52,173 nucleotides of DNA from Bacteroidota bacterium (GTDB lineage: Bacteria; Bacteroidota; Bacteroidia; Chitinophagales; LD1). The DNA is taken from assembly GCA_947461105.1 (NCBI GenBank), contig CANHIG010000003.1, positions 1-52,173 of the forward strand, in the 5' to 3' direction. The notes under the pieces are model-generated. The model saw nothing but the letters and a program-made list of their open reading frames with translations. It searched no databases and had not been told where the DNA came from. The translations under genes were made by a program, and so were the position numbers. Position 1 is the first letter of the stretch, and each line of letters opens with the position of its first letter. Below, in pieces: positions 44,988 through 52,173 of the stretch.

Positions 44988-45619
44988 ATGAAAATCTCAA
45001 TTCTTTCGAGTTTCATCTTAATTGCTTCACTGGCTGAAGCACAAAACGGCTTTAATCCCATAAAAGATGAAGCTGATGCTCGAAAAAAATCGCTCAAATT
45101 CCTACTAGTATTAATTCTATTCAATCCACTTTTACGCAGGAAAAAACCTTGCAGCGCTCTCTTATAAACTGATTTCAAAAGACAACTTTTACTTTGAAAG
45201 GAAAACAAAGTAAGGCTTGAATACAGCAGCCCATTTTAGTATCTGATGGTAATGAATAGCAGCAAAGTCTTGATGCAGGACAACGGCAAAAGCACAAAAA
45301 TGGATTTAAAATCAAATAAAATCTTTCAGCAAATCAATCGAATAATGACCGATTATATTCATGAAGAAGAGGCAAAAGAATAAAGATTTATATGGCTTTC
45401 AGAATTTTTCTCCACCAACTTCGGATTAAATAAAATGGGACATGGCAAACTGTTTTTCACATCTCAGAAAAGACTGGAAGCTATCGCAACTAAATACAAT
45501 CTCATTCTTGAAGTAGCTTAAGCACCGAAATATTCTTCAAATACAATTTGGACTTTGAGAAAAAAGATTTGAGACAGCTGCGCTATTTGATTCTATATCG
45601 CTTCGCTGTTAGATTATAA
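44988..45619 (+). pseudogene. Decayed LolA-like outer-membrane lipoprotein carrier gene
   Basis: ATG at 44988 opens an intact signal peptide (MKISILSSFILIASLAEAQN) and GFNPIKDEADARKKS, then the frame is lost. LolA-like pieces follow in other frames: TSINSIQSTFTQEKTLQRSL, then ENKVRLEYSSPF, a stop, YLMVMNSSKVLMQDNGKSTK and MDLKSNKIFQQINRIM, and near the end QKRLEAI and YNLDFEKKDL up to a stop at 45617-45619. These match in order the start, FxQ-x-K, RWEYxxPF, YxxxxNGxxV, DxxSNKxFxxIN and IxLxFDKKD parts of Bacteroidota LolA-type chaperones, as I know them. At least three frameshifts and several stops make it nonfunctional. LolA carries lipoproteins across the periplasm, so an intact copy must exist elsewhere. 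Confidence 0.8.
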
Positions 45620-45675
45620 TTATAAGTTGATGAGCTGAGGTCCTGAGACCTTAATAATGTGGCAGCAATCTTTGG

Positions 45676-46034
45676 TTACAATAAAAGGAATCTACTTGAT
45701 AACTGCTCCATGACTATATATTCTATAAAAAACACCTCTGCTTCTTTCCTGAAATTCAGGTCTTTAATGTTGCTATCATCTATAACTAAGTAATAGCCAT
45801 TGTAAACATTACTTGAATCCTGAGTGAGAATAACTCCTCCGTTCAGTATGGTTTCTGTTTTTTGTATAACAATTGAATTTGGAGAATCAATAATCGAAGG
45901 TGTGATAGATCTGAAATCCATAGTACAAGCAACACCTTCACAGGATCCCAAGGACGGGTTTTGTTGCACTTGTGGCACAGCTAATCATAAATATAGCTAG
46001 TGCGCTTAAAACTATTGCTACTTTACTTTTTCAT
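45676..46034 (-). pseudogene. Frameshifted small lipoprotein gene
   Basis: On the minus strand ATG at 46034 gives MKK and a stop. Shifting frame gives KSKVAIVLSALAIFMISCATSA, a lipoprotein signal peptide with its Cys. A second shift leads into QVQQNPSLGSCEGVACTMDFRS and an open frame to 45676, which ends VMEQLSSRFLLL. The open part could start at 45978 (100 residues), but it would lose the signal. The simplest reading is a lipoprotein gene with two small frameshifts, decaying like its neighbour. No family is recognised. Confidence 0.65.
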
Positions 46035-46087
46035 AAAAAAATTCATCCAAAATACTGAATTACCAGAAACCAATAGTTAAGTATTGT

Positions 46088-46471
46088 TTATTCAAATAAA
46101 TCCTCCAAATCTCTCCTGTTTCTTTTGGTCGGTCTGCCTTGCTTACTTTGGCGTTTTCCGGTTTGCTCTATAAAGGCTTTTACAGGTAGTTTGGTCTTGT
46201 CTTTTTCCGGAGTTAAATCAGTGTAGTGCTTTATGGCTTCTTCATAAGCCACTCTATTGCATAACAAGGCTGTAACCTTCACTAGTATTTTATCTCCGTT
46301 TTCTCTTTTGATTTCGTATTGGTCGCCAATGGCAACTTGCTTCGATGGCTTCACTTCGCTGCCAGCCATGCGCACTTTTTTACCTTCAATGGCATTTGCT
46401 ACCTGAGTGCGCGTTTTAAACATACGAATAGCCCAAAGGTATTTGTCTATTCGCAGTTTTTCCTCAGCCAT
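46088..46471 (-). CDS. S4-domain RNA-binding protein (Hsp15/HslR-like)
   Basis: A 127-residue basic protein with an S4 domain at residues about 5-65 (LRIDKYLWAIRMFKTRTQVANAIEGKKVRM, then KPSKQVAIGDQYEIKR) and a Lys/Arg-rich tail (KRQSKQGRPTKRNRRDLEDL). This is the layout of heat-shock protein 15, which binds 50S subunits carrying stalled nascent chains. RqcP-type proteins share the domain but lack such a tail. It lies four bases after the pruA stop and may be co-transcribed with it. Confidence 0.87.
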   Translation of the reverse strand: MAEEKLRIDKYLWAIRMFKTRTQVANAIEGKKVRMAGSEVKPSKQVAIGDQYEIKRENGDKILVKVTALLCNRVAYEEAIKHYTDLTPEKDKTKLPVKAFIEQTGKRQSKQGRPTKRNRRDLEDLFE

Positions 46472-46474
46472 GAT

Positions 46475-48103
46475 TTATTTTTCTAAAAAAGGATAACGAT
46501 AATCTGTAGGCGAAACAAAAGTCTCTTTAATCGTTTGCGGAGAAACCCAGCGCATCAGATTAATCATAGACCCTGCCTTGTCATTGGTTCCTGAGCCGCG
46601 CGCACCGCCAAATGGTTGCTGACCAACCACAGCGCCAGTTGGTTTGTCATTGATATAGAAATTCCCTGCTGCATTGCGCAGCTTTTTTGTTGCCTGCTCA
46701 ATGGCATATCTATCCTGTGAAAGAATGGCTCCTGTAAGTGCATAATTTGAAGTGCTATCTACTAAATCCATAGTCTCTTCAAATTTGTTTTCTTCATACA
46801 CATATACTGTAAGCACCGGACCAAATAATTCTTCACACATCGTCACATATTTTGGGTCGCTTACTTTTATGATAGTTGGCTCAATGAAATAGCCTTTTGA
46901 TTTATCGTAATTCCCTCCTGCAATGATTTCACAGTCCTTGTCTTTTTTCGCATTATCAATGTATGAAGCTAACTTGTCAAAAGACTTTTCATCAATTACT
47001 GCATTAATGAAATTGCTCAAATCTTCTGTGCCTCCTATTTGCATTGTTTTCAAATCAGCTGCGATATCTTTTTTTACCGCATCCCAAATATTTGATGGGA
47101 TATAAGCCCGTGAAGCAGCAGAGCATTTCTGCCCTTGATATTCAAATGCGCCACGAGAAAGTGCCACAGAAACTGCTTTTGCATCTGCAGATTTATGCGC
47201 CACAACAAAATCCTTTCCGCCTGTTTCACCAACTATTCGCGGATAGGTTTTGTATTTATGAATGTTAGTACCGATTTGCTGCCAGATAGTTTGGAACACT
47301 TTTGTAGAACCTGTAAAATGCAATCCTGCAAAATCAGAATGATTAAAAACCACCTCTCCGGCTTCAGGTCCATGAGGATAAACTAAGTTTATGACTCCAT
47401 CAGGAACTCCCGCTTCGCGGAAAATTTTCATCAATACGTAAGCTGAATAAATCTGTGTATCTGCAGGTTTCCAAACTACTACGTTACCCATCATGGCGCA
47501 ACTTGTTGGCAGATTTCCTGCAATGGCCGTGAAATTGAAAGGGGTAAGCGCAAAAACAAAACCTTCTAAAGGTCGCCATTCTGTTCTGTTCCACATTCCG
47601 GGGTTTGACTCAGGCTGCATGGTATAGATTTGAGTCATAAACTGCACATTGAAGCGCAGAAAGTCTATGATTTCACAGGCAGAATCTATTTCTGCCTGAT
47701 ACACATTTTTGGATTGACCAAGCATTGTTGCTGCATTTAACTCAGCCCTGTATGGTCCTGAAATTAAATCTGCGGCTTTCAGAAAAATAGCCGCACGCTG
47801 CTCCCAAGCTAAATTTTGCCATTGTTTGCGGGATGCAAGTGCTACATCAATGGCATCACTGACTTGATGCTTGGTGCTTCGATAAAAATATCCTAAAAGA
47901 TGCTTGTGGTCATGTGGCGGATGTATGGAGATTTTCTCTCCTGCTCTGATTTCCTTACCTCCGATATACATCGGAATATCGCGAACTTCAGCACGAAGCT
48001 CAGCGAGTTTTGCAATAATTTCTTTACGCTCTATACTTCCTAAACCGTATTGTTTTACTGGCTCATTTTTCGCAACCGGCACATGAAAAAATCCATTACT
48101 CAT
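46475..48103 (-). CDS. pruA: L-glutamate gamma-semialdehyde dehydrogenase (1-pyrroline-5-carboxylate dehydrogenase)
   Basis: This aldehyde dehydrogenase oxidises glutamate semialdehyde to glutamate with NAD, the second step of proline breakdown. It has 542 residues. The catalytic general base is E293 in GETGGKDFVV and the nucleophile is C327 in YQGQKCSAASR. NAD-binding parts include ALTPFNFTAIAGNLPTS and VVWKPADTQIYSAY, and LHFTGSTKVF. FGPVLTVYVY and NFYINDKPTGAVVGQQPFGG are typical of the P5CDH subgroup. The length and the lack of a proline dehydrogenase domain show the single-function form. No putA/proline dehydrogenase gene is in view. Confidence 0.95.
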   Translation of the reverse strand: MSNGFFHVPVAKNEPVKQYGLGSIERKEIIAKLAELRAEVRDIPMYIGGKEIRAGEKISIHPPHDHKHLLGYFYRSTKHQVSDAIDVALASRKQWQNLAWEQRAAIFLKAADLISGPYRAELNAATMLGQSKNVYQAEIDSACEIIDFLRFNVQFMTQIYTMQPESNPGMWNRTEWRPLEGFVFALTPFNFTAIAGNLPTSCAMMGNVVVWKPADTQIYSAYVLMKIFREAGVPDGVINLVYPHGPEAGEVVFNHSDFAGLHFTGSTKVFQTIWQQIGTNIHKYKTYPRIVGETGGKDFVVAHKSADAKAVSVALSRGAFEYQGQKCSAASRAYIPSNIWDAVKKDIAADLKTMQIGGTEDLSNFINAVIDEKSFDKLASYIDNAKKDKDCEIIAGGNYDKSKGYFIEPTIIKVSDPKYVTMCEELFGPVLTVYVYEENKFEETMDLVDSTSNYALTGAILSQDRYAIEQATKKLRNAAGNFYINDKPTGAVVGQQPFGGARGSGTNDKAGSMINLMRWVSPQTIKETFVSPTDYRYPFLEK

Positions 48104-48126
48104 AACGAAATGTTTTTGACAATAAA

Positions 48127-49470
48127 TTATTTAAACAGCCAACGCATCAAGTCGTTTCCATTGGCATAAATCATCAGTCCGAAAATCAGAACCATACCCA
48201 CTACCTGCGCATGCTCCAGAAACTTATCACTTGGTTTGCGACCTGTAATCATTTCTACCAAAGTAAAAAGTGCGTGCCCGCCATCCAAAGCAGGAATTGG
48301 CAATAAGTTCATGAAAGCAAGAAGGATAGAAATGAATGCAGTGCTATTCCAGAAAGCCGTCCAGTCCCAGGTATCAGGGTATAATTTTGATATAGCCGCA
48401 AAGCCACCAAGTTGTTTGTAGCCCTTCAACTCAGGCGAGAAGATAATTCGAAACTGCTTCACATAATCACGCAGAATATGCCATGAATGCAATACTCCCG
48501 CAGGAAAACAAGTAAGTAAATTGTACTCTTTCTTTTCGATTTTGAAATAGTCAGTGATATTTCTGCCTACTACTTTCAGCAAAGCATCTTCTCCGATTTT
48601 TATTTTTTGGGAAACAGTTGAATCTCCCCTCTGAAGCGTGATTTCTATTTCCTTACCCTTGTTTCGTTGCAGAATGCTTCCAATTTCAGCAAAATACTGA
48701 ATCGGTACACTGCCCAGGGAAACTACCTTATCGCCCTTCTGTGCAAACCCATTGAGCGGAGATTCAGGAAAAATAGAATCCAGTTCACTAGGAAATGCAA
48801 GTTTTACGAAAGGTACTTTGCCTTCGCCATTGATAATTTGCTTGTAAACAGATTGCGGAATATTAATGTCAATCTTCTCCCCGTTTCTGTCAATATGAAG
48901 GACCTTTGCGTTATCTAATAGTAAATCTTTCACTACAGGTACCGTAGCATCTTCAAAAACTTTATCATCATAACCGATAAATTTGTCACCTGTTTTCAAA
49001 CCAATTGATTGAGCCAGAGAATCGCAAACAAAGCCGTATTGCGCATTTTTCATAGGAATACTTTCTTCCCCATTTTGCCATAGCAACATTGCATAAATGA
49101 AAAATGCTAAAAGAACATTTACAATAATTCCACCGAGCATAATGATGAGGCGCTGATAAGCAGGTTTTACACGAAATTCATCAGGCTGTGGAGGCCGTTT
49201 CAGCGCTTCTTCGTCCATGCTTTCATCCATCATTCCGGCAATTTTCACATAGCCGCCAAATGGAAACCAACCAAGTCCGTATTCTGTATCACCGATTTTC
49301 TTTTTAAATAAAGCAAAGTTGAGTAGACCCGGAAAAGGGAAAAGGAAATCAAAGAACAAATAGAACTTCTCTACACGTGTTTTGAAAAAACGAGCAGCCA
49401 GAAAGTGACCTAATTCATGGAGGGTTATGAGGATAGATAAACCAAGAAATAAATAAGTAATTCGAATCAT
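48127..49470 (-). CDS. rseP: Site-2 intramembrane metalloprotease RseP
   Basis: RseP cleaves transmembrane anchors such as anti-sigma factors within the inner membrane. The 447-residue protein has the zinc motif HELGH (residues 18-22) in the first membrane helix, the second-helix motif with the metal-binding Asp in PIPALDGGHALF, and about four membrane segments. Between them lies a PDZ-type region (about 200-290, PESPLNGFAQKGDKVVSLG). FGGYVKIAGMMDES follows the first loop, as usual. It starts 23 bases upstream of pruA on the same strand; no convincing promoter was found for it. Confidence 0.95.
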   Translation of the reverse strand: MIRITYLFLGLSILITLHELGHFLAARFFKTRVEKFYLFFDFLFPFPGLLNFALFKKKIGDTEYGLGWFPFGGYVKIAGMMDESMDEEALKRPPQPDEFRVKPAYQRLIIMLGGIIVNVLLAFFIYAMLLWQNGEESIPMKNAQYGFVCDSLAQSIGLKTGDKFIGYDDKVFEDATVPVVKDLLLDNAKVLHIDRNGEKIDINIPQSVYKQIINGEGKVPFVKLAFPSELDSIFPESPLNGFAQKGDKVVSLGSVPIQYFAEIGSILQRNKGKEIEITLQRGDSTVSQKIKIGEDALLKVVGRNITDYFKIEKKEYNLLTCFPAGVLHSWHILRDYVKQFRIIFSPELKGYKQLGGFAAISKLYPDTWDWTAFWNSTAFISILLAFMNLLPIPALDGGHALFTLVEMITGRKPSDKFLEHAQVVGMVLIFGLMIYANGNDLMRWLFK

Positions 49471-49645
49471 TATAGTTATTTTGAATAGCGATTTTTCACG
49501 GCTGATGCGCTAAGGTAAAAAGATTATTGATTTGGGTGATTTTTGGGAAGGGAGTTAAGGAATATTTGGTTTTGGAAAAGTAGTCATTTGTTGTGAATTT
49601 TCGATGTTCTTGGACGTTTCCACTGAAAGAAATGTAATTGCGAAA

Positions 49646-49677
49646 TTTGTTAAGAATAGGCAAAGTTAGTATATTTG
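49646..49677 (+). promoter_or_regulatory. Promoter of the fatty-acid desaturase gene
   Basis: TTTG (49646-49649) is followed after 20 bases by TATATTTG (49670-49677), a full match to the Bacteroidota consensus. The start site would be near 49684, leaving a leader of about 125 bases. The spacer 49471-49811 holds no gene I can support; the word GCGAAATTT occurs at both 49640-49648 and in the leader near 49727. Confidence 0.65.
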
Positions 49678-49811
49678 GGTAAGTGATTTTCATTGTCTGT
49701 GTTTTCGGGTGGGAAAACTCGACATCGCGAAATTTCAATATACAATTGAAAATAAAGTTAATAGTCGGTGAACAATAATATAAAATGCATATTTGTAGAT
49801 TAAGCCAAAGA

Positions 49812-50921
49812 ATGTATAAGCCAATTCGATTTATTCCACAAGAAAAAAGTGATTTTTACACTACAGTAAAAAAAAGGGTAGCAAGTTATTTTAGCGAAAA
49901 GAAGATTTCGCGTAATGCAAATGGCGCCATGGTGCTTAAAAGCATAGTCCTGATTGCTGCTTATGTTTTTTCTTTCATCATAATTCTATTCGCTGGTCTT
50001 CCATGGGGCGTGAATTTGCTTTTTTGGAGCATAATGGGCTTTTCGCTTGCAGGAATCGGGATGAGCGTAATGCATGACGCAAATCACGGAGCATATTCTA
50101 AAAGTGCTATTGTGAATTACATTATGGGACACACGTTAACAATGATTGGGGGCTCTGTTTTTAACTGGAAATTGCAGCATAATAATCTGCATCACATGTT
50201 CACCAATATTGTTCATGTAGATGATGATATTTCGGATAAACCCATGCTTCGTTTTTCACCCCACACTAAGGTTAATGCTACGCACAGATTTCAGCACTTA
50301 TATTGTATTTTTTTTTACGGAATTTCTACATTTTACTGGATACTCGCAAAAGATTTCATGCAGCTGTACCGTTACTCAAAATTCGGAGTCAATAAATCTA
50401 CACCCTCGCAAAACCGATGGGTAATTGCCCGCCTGCTTATTAGTAAAATTGCTTACTTCTTTGTGATGCTTGTGGTACCGACATTATTGTTGAAGATTCC
50501 TTTTTATGAGTTAATAGTCGGGTACTTGCTCATGCATTTTATTTCGGGTATCGTGCTCACCTTTGTTTTTCAGTTAGCACATACCGTTGAAGGAACCACA
50601 CATCCACTGCCCATCGAAAACGGTATAATCGAGAACGACTGGGCTATTCACCAGATGGAGACTACCATGAACTTTGCACCTGACAATAAAATTCTTTCGT
50701 GGTATGTTGGCGGACTGAACTATCAGGTTGAGCATCATCTTTTCCCGAAAGTCTGTCATGTGCATTACCCTCAGATAGCAACTATTGTGAAGCAAACAGC
50801 TTCTGAATTCGGCATTAAATATTTAGAGCACAAAAGCTTTAAAGATGCATTAAATGCTCACTTCCAAATGCTTGCAAGTTTGGGAAAGTTACCCACGGTT
50901 GATGAAGCAATTGCAGGGTAA
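49812..50921 (+). CDS. Membrane fatty-acid desaturase, front-end (linoleoyl-CoA desaturase-like) type
   Basis: A 369-residue membrane di-iron desaturase if started at 49812 (MYKPIRF); an in-frame ATG at 49785 would add nine poorly fitting residues. The three histidine boxes are HDANH (88-92), HNNLHH (123-128) and QVEHH (305-309). Gln in place of the first His of box three marks front-end (delta-5/delta-6) desaturases. There is no fused cytochrome b5 domain. Hydrophobic segments lie at about 40-85 and 165-255. It should introduce a double bond into membrane-bound acyl chains; the position cannot be read. It has its own promoter and long leader, in which cold or lipid control could act. Confidence 0.9.
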   Translation: MYKPIRFIPQEKSDFYTTVKKRVASYFSEKKISRNANGAMVLKSIVLIAAYVFSFIIILFAGLPWGVNLLFWSIMGFSLAGIGMSVMHDANHGAYSKSAIVNYIMGHTLTMIGGSVFNWKLQHNNLHHMFTNIVHVDDDISDKPMLRFSPHTKVNATHRFQHLYCIFFYGISTFYWILAKDFMQLYRYSKFGVNKSTPSQNRWVIARLLISKIAYFFVMLVVPTLLLKIPFYELIVGYLLMHFISGIVLTFVFQLAHTVEGTTHPLPIENGIIENDWAIHQMETTMNFAPDNKILSWYVGGLNYQVEHHLFPKVCHVHYPQIATIVKQTASEFGIKYLEHKSFKDALNAHFQMLASLGKLPTVDEAIAG

Positions 50922-50931
50922 ATTCATTACA

Positions 50932-52173
50932 TTAATCAACAATAAAAGCTTCTAACTTCTCCGCAATTTTCCTGTCATTTGATAAACGTGGCACTTTGTT
51001 TTGTCCGCCCAGCTTACCGATGAATTTCATGTATTCTATGAATGCTCCGCGCTTCAACTTTCTGAGTTCCAGTCTTTTGAGCATGCCGCCATCTCGCAAG
51101 TCAAAGTAATAAGAGTTTTTTTGCTGGAGATATTTATCTGTTCTTTCAATGAAAGCCTCTAAATCATTTGGTTCATTTTCAAACTCCACAAACCACTCAT
51201 GATAAGATTGCCCTTTTTCATCGCTCACAAAAGGGGCAACTGTAAACTCAGTCACAGAAACATTCATTTCTTTGGCGGTTTCCATCAGCGCATATTCCAC
51301 CTCTTCGCCAATCACATGCTCTCCAAATGCTGAAATGAAATGTTTGATTCTGCCGGTTACCACTATTCGATATGGGTCGGTGGAAATGAATTTAACAGTA
51401 TCGCCAATATTGTAGCCCCATAGTCCGGCATTGGTATTGAGAATGAGCGCATAGTTTACCCCAATTTCTACCTGAGCTAAATAAATGCGCTCAGGATTTT
51501 CATTGAATACTTCATCAGCTTTTATAAACTCATAAAATATGCCCCCATTGACATTCAGCAGTAAACCTTCTTTGTTTTGGTCCGAATAGTTGCAATCTTG
51601 ATACGCAATGAATCCTTCGGATGCCGGAAAGGTTTCTATGCCGTCTATCTTGCCACCAACTAGTGTTTCAATCTTGTTGCGATATGGCTCAAAGTTTACA
51701 CCGCCATAGGCAAAAACAGAAAAGTTTGAGAAGATTTGCTTGATGTTTTTCTTTCCGGTTTTCTCCAGCAGCTTTTCAAAATACATCACTACCCAAGGCG
51801 GAATACCGCTGATGAGCGAAAGATTTTCTTTGCTGGTTTCATCAACTATCGCTGCAACTTTTTGCTCCCAATCTTCGATACAATTGGTCTCATAACTCGG
51901 CATTCTGTTTTTATTCAGATAGGCAGGAACATGATGATAGACAATACCCGAAAGCCTCCCGCTGTCTATTACTCCATGCTTATCCAATTCGGGAGAACCT
52001 TGCAGGAAAATCATTTTGTAATCAAAGAAGTCCGATTTGCCTGTGTGATGAACGTATAGCAGCAATGAGTTTCGGGCAGCGTTGATTTGCTCTTTGATAG
52101 AAACTTCTGTAAGCGGAATATATTTAGTACCGGAAGTAGTGCCACTAGATTTGCAGAAATAAAGCGGTTTTCC
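50932..52173 (-). CDS. GH3 auxin-responsive promoter family protein (acyl-adenylating), N-terminus off the edge
   Basis: The frame is open to the right edge, so 413 C-terminal residues are visible and the start is missing. Near the edge it reads FCKSSGTTSGTKYIPLTE, the ATP/AMP-binding loop SSGTTxG of the GH3/ANL superfamily. Further motifs are YGGVNFEPYRNKIE, PASEGFIAYQ, LNTNAGLWGYNIGDTVKF (the YxxGD-type motif) and VVTGRIKHFISAFGEHV. Plant GH3 enzymes join amino acids to hormone acids; bacterial members are widespread in Bacteroidota and their substrates are unknown. It converges on the desaturase gene with ten bases between. Confidence 0.88.
   Translation of the reverse strand, partial: GKPLYFCKSSGTTSGTKYIPLTEVSIKEQINAARNSLLLYVHHTGKSDFFDYKMIFLQGSPELDKHGVIDSGRLSGIVYHHVPAYLNKNRMPSYETNCIEDWEQKVAAIVDETSKENLSLISGIPPWVVMYFEKLLEKTGKKNIKQIFSNFSVFAYGGVNFEPYRNKIETLVGGKIDGIETFPASEGFIAYQDCNYSDQNKEGLLLNVNGGIFYEFIKADEVFNENPERIYLAQVEIGVNYALILNTNAGLWGYNIGDTVKFISTDPYRIVVTGRIKHFISAFGEHVIGEEVEYALMETAKEMNVSVTEFTVAPFVSDEKGQSYHEWFVEFENEPNDLEAFIERTDKYLQQKNSYYFDLRDGGMLKRLELRKLKRGAFIEYMKFIGKLGGQNKVPRLSNDRKIAEKLEAFIVD

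Noticed and set aside
44981-45208. 75-codon minus-strand frame between the T9SS operon and the S4 gene
   Set aside because: It lies antisense to the LolA-like remnant, and the plus strand gives family motifs while this frame gives none.
45611-45660. TTATAATTATAA palindrome and AGGTC/GACCT hairpin as regulatory sites
   Set aside because: They are short, AT-rich or five-base stems next to decayed genes, within what chance would produce.

Overview
The window is AT-rich, densely coded chromosomal DNA from a member of the Bacteroidota, most likely a gliding/type IX secretion lineage rather than Bacteroidales. The reasons are a gliding-motility C-terminal domain protein beside PorP/SprF and OmpA-PD40 proteins, the Bacteroidota form of the division/cell-wall cluster (mraZ to ftsZ without murF or ddl), the FtsZ tail ending in a NSFLDDNVD-type peptide, lipoprotein signals of the form LxxC, weak or absent Shine-Dalgarno sequences, and candidate promoters of the TTTG-N19/20-TAnnTTTG type. 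I could not identify genus or species. No rRNA, tRNA, CRISPR array, transposase or phage gene was seen.

Layout. 1-3.1 kb: start of a minus-strand gene with its promoter, a predicted envelope barrel protein, and an unrecognised two-gene unit. 3.1-6.3 kb: a putative 2OG-Fe(II)-type protein and a GH31 glycosidase gene broken by an in-frame TAG and bracketed by repeats. 6.3-10.5 kb: arginine decarboxylase, arginyl-tRNA synthetase and 3-hydroxybutyryl-CoA dehydrogenase, with a perfect 50-bp bidirectional terminator between the last two. 10.65-26.3 kb: an uninterrupted minus-strand dcw operon, mraZ-rsmH-ftsL-ftsI-murE-mraY-murD-ftsW-murG-murC-ftsQ-ftsA-ftsZ. It has two MraZ-box pairs upstream and a terminator behind ftsZ. 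DnaA-box-like sequences lie just upstream of mraZ.

26.5-37 kb: a WbqC-like gene, then a minus-strand run of seven genes (TonB receptor, DUF5689 lipoprotein, Cys-containing small membrane protein, outer-membrane barrel, MbnP-like protein, MbnH/MauG-like di-heme peroxidase, small lipoprotein). Divergent from these are a secreted endonuclease/phosphatase and a CBM9-like protein. The middle genes look like a copper/metal-linked MbnP-MbnH module. 37-44.8 kb: a T9SS/gliding set of OmpA-PD40 protein, PorP/SprF protein and a 1458-residue T9SS-exported surface protein. 45-46 kb: two decayed genes, a LolA-like carrier and a small lipoprotein.

46-52.2 kb: S4-domain RNA-binding protein, pruA, rseP, a fatty-acid desaturase with its own promoter, and a GH3-family adenylating enzyme that runs off the right edge.

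The core of the window is peptidoglycan precursor synthesis (MurC, D, E, G and MraY) co-transcribed with septal machinery (FtsZ, A, Q, L, W, I) and controlled from an MraZ operator. The accessory parts are envelope functions: metal uptake/oxidation, T9SS surface display and extracellular hydrolysis. All calls are from reading the sequence; no database search was run.
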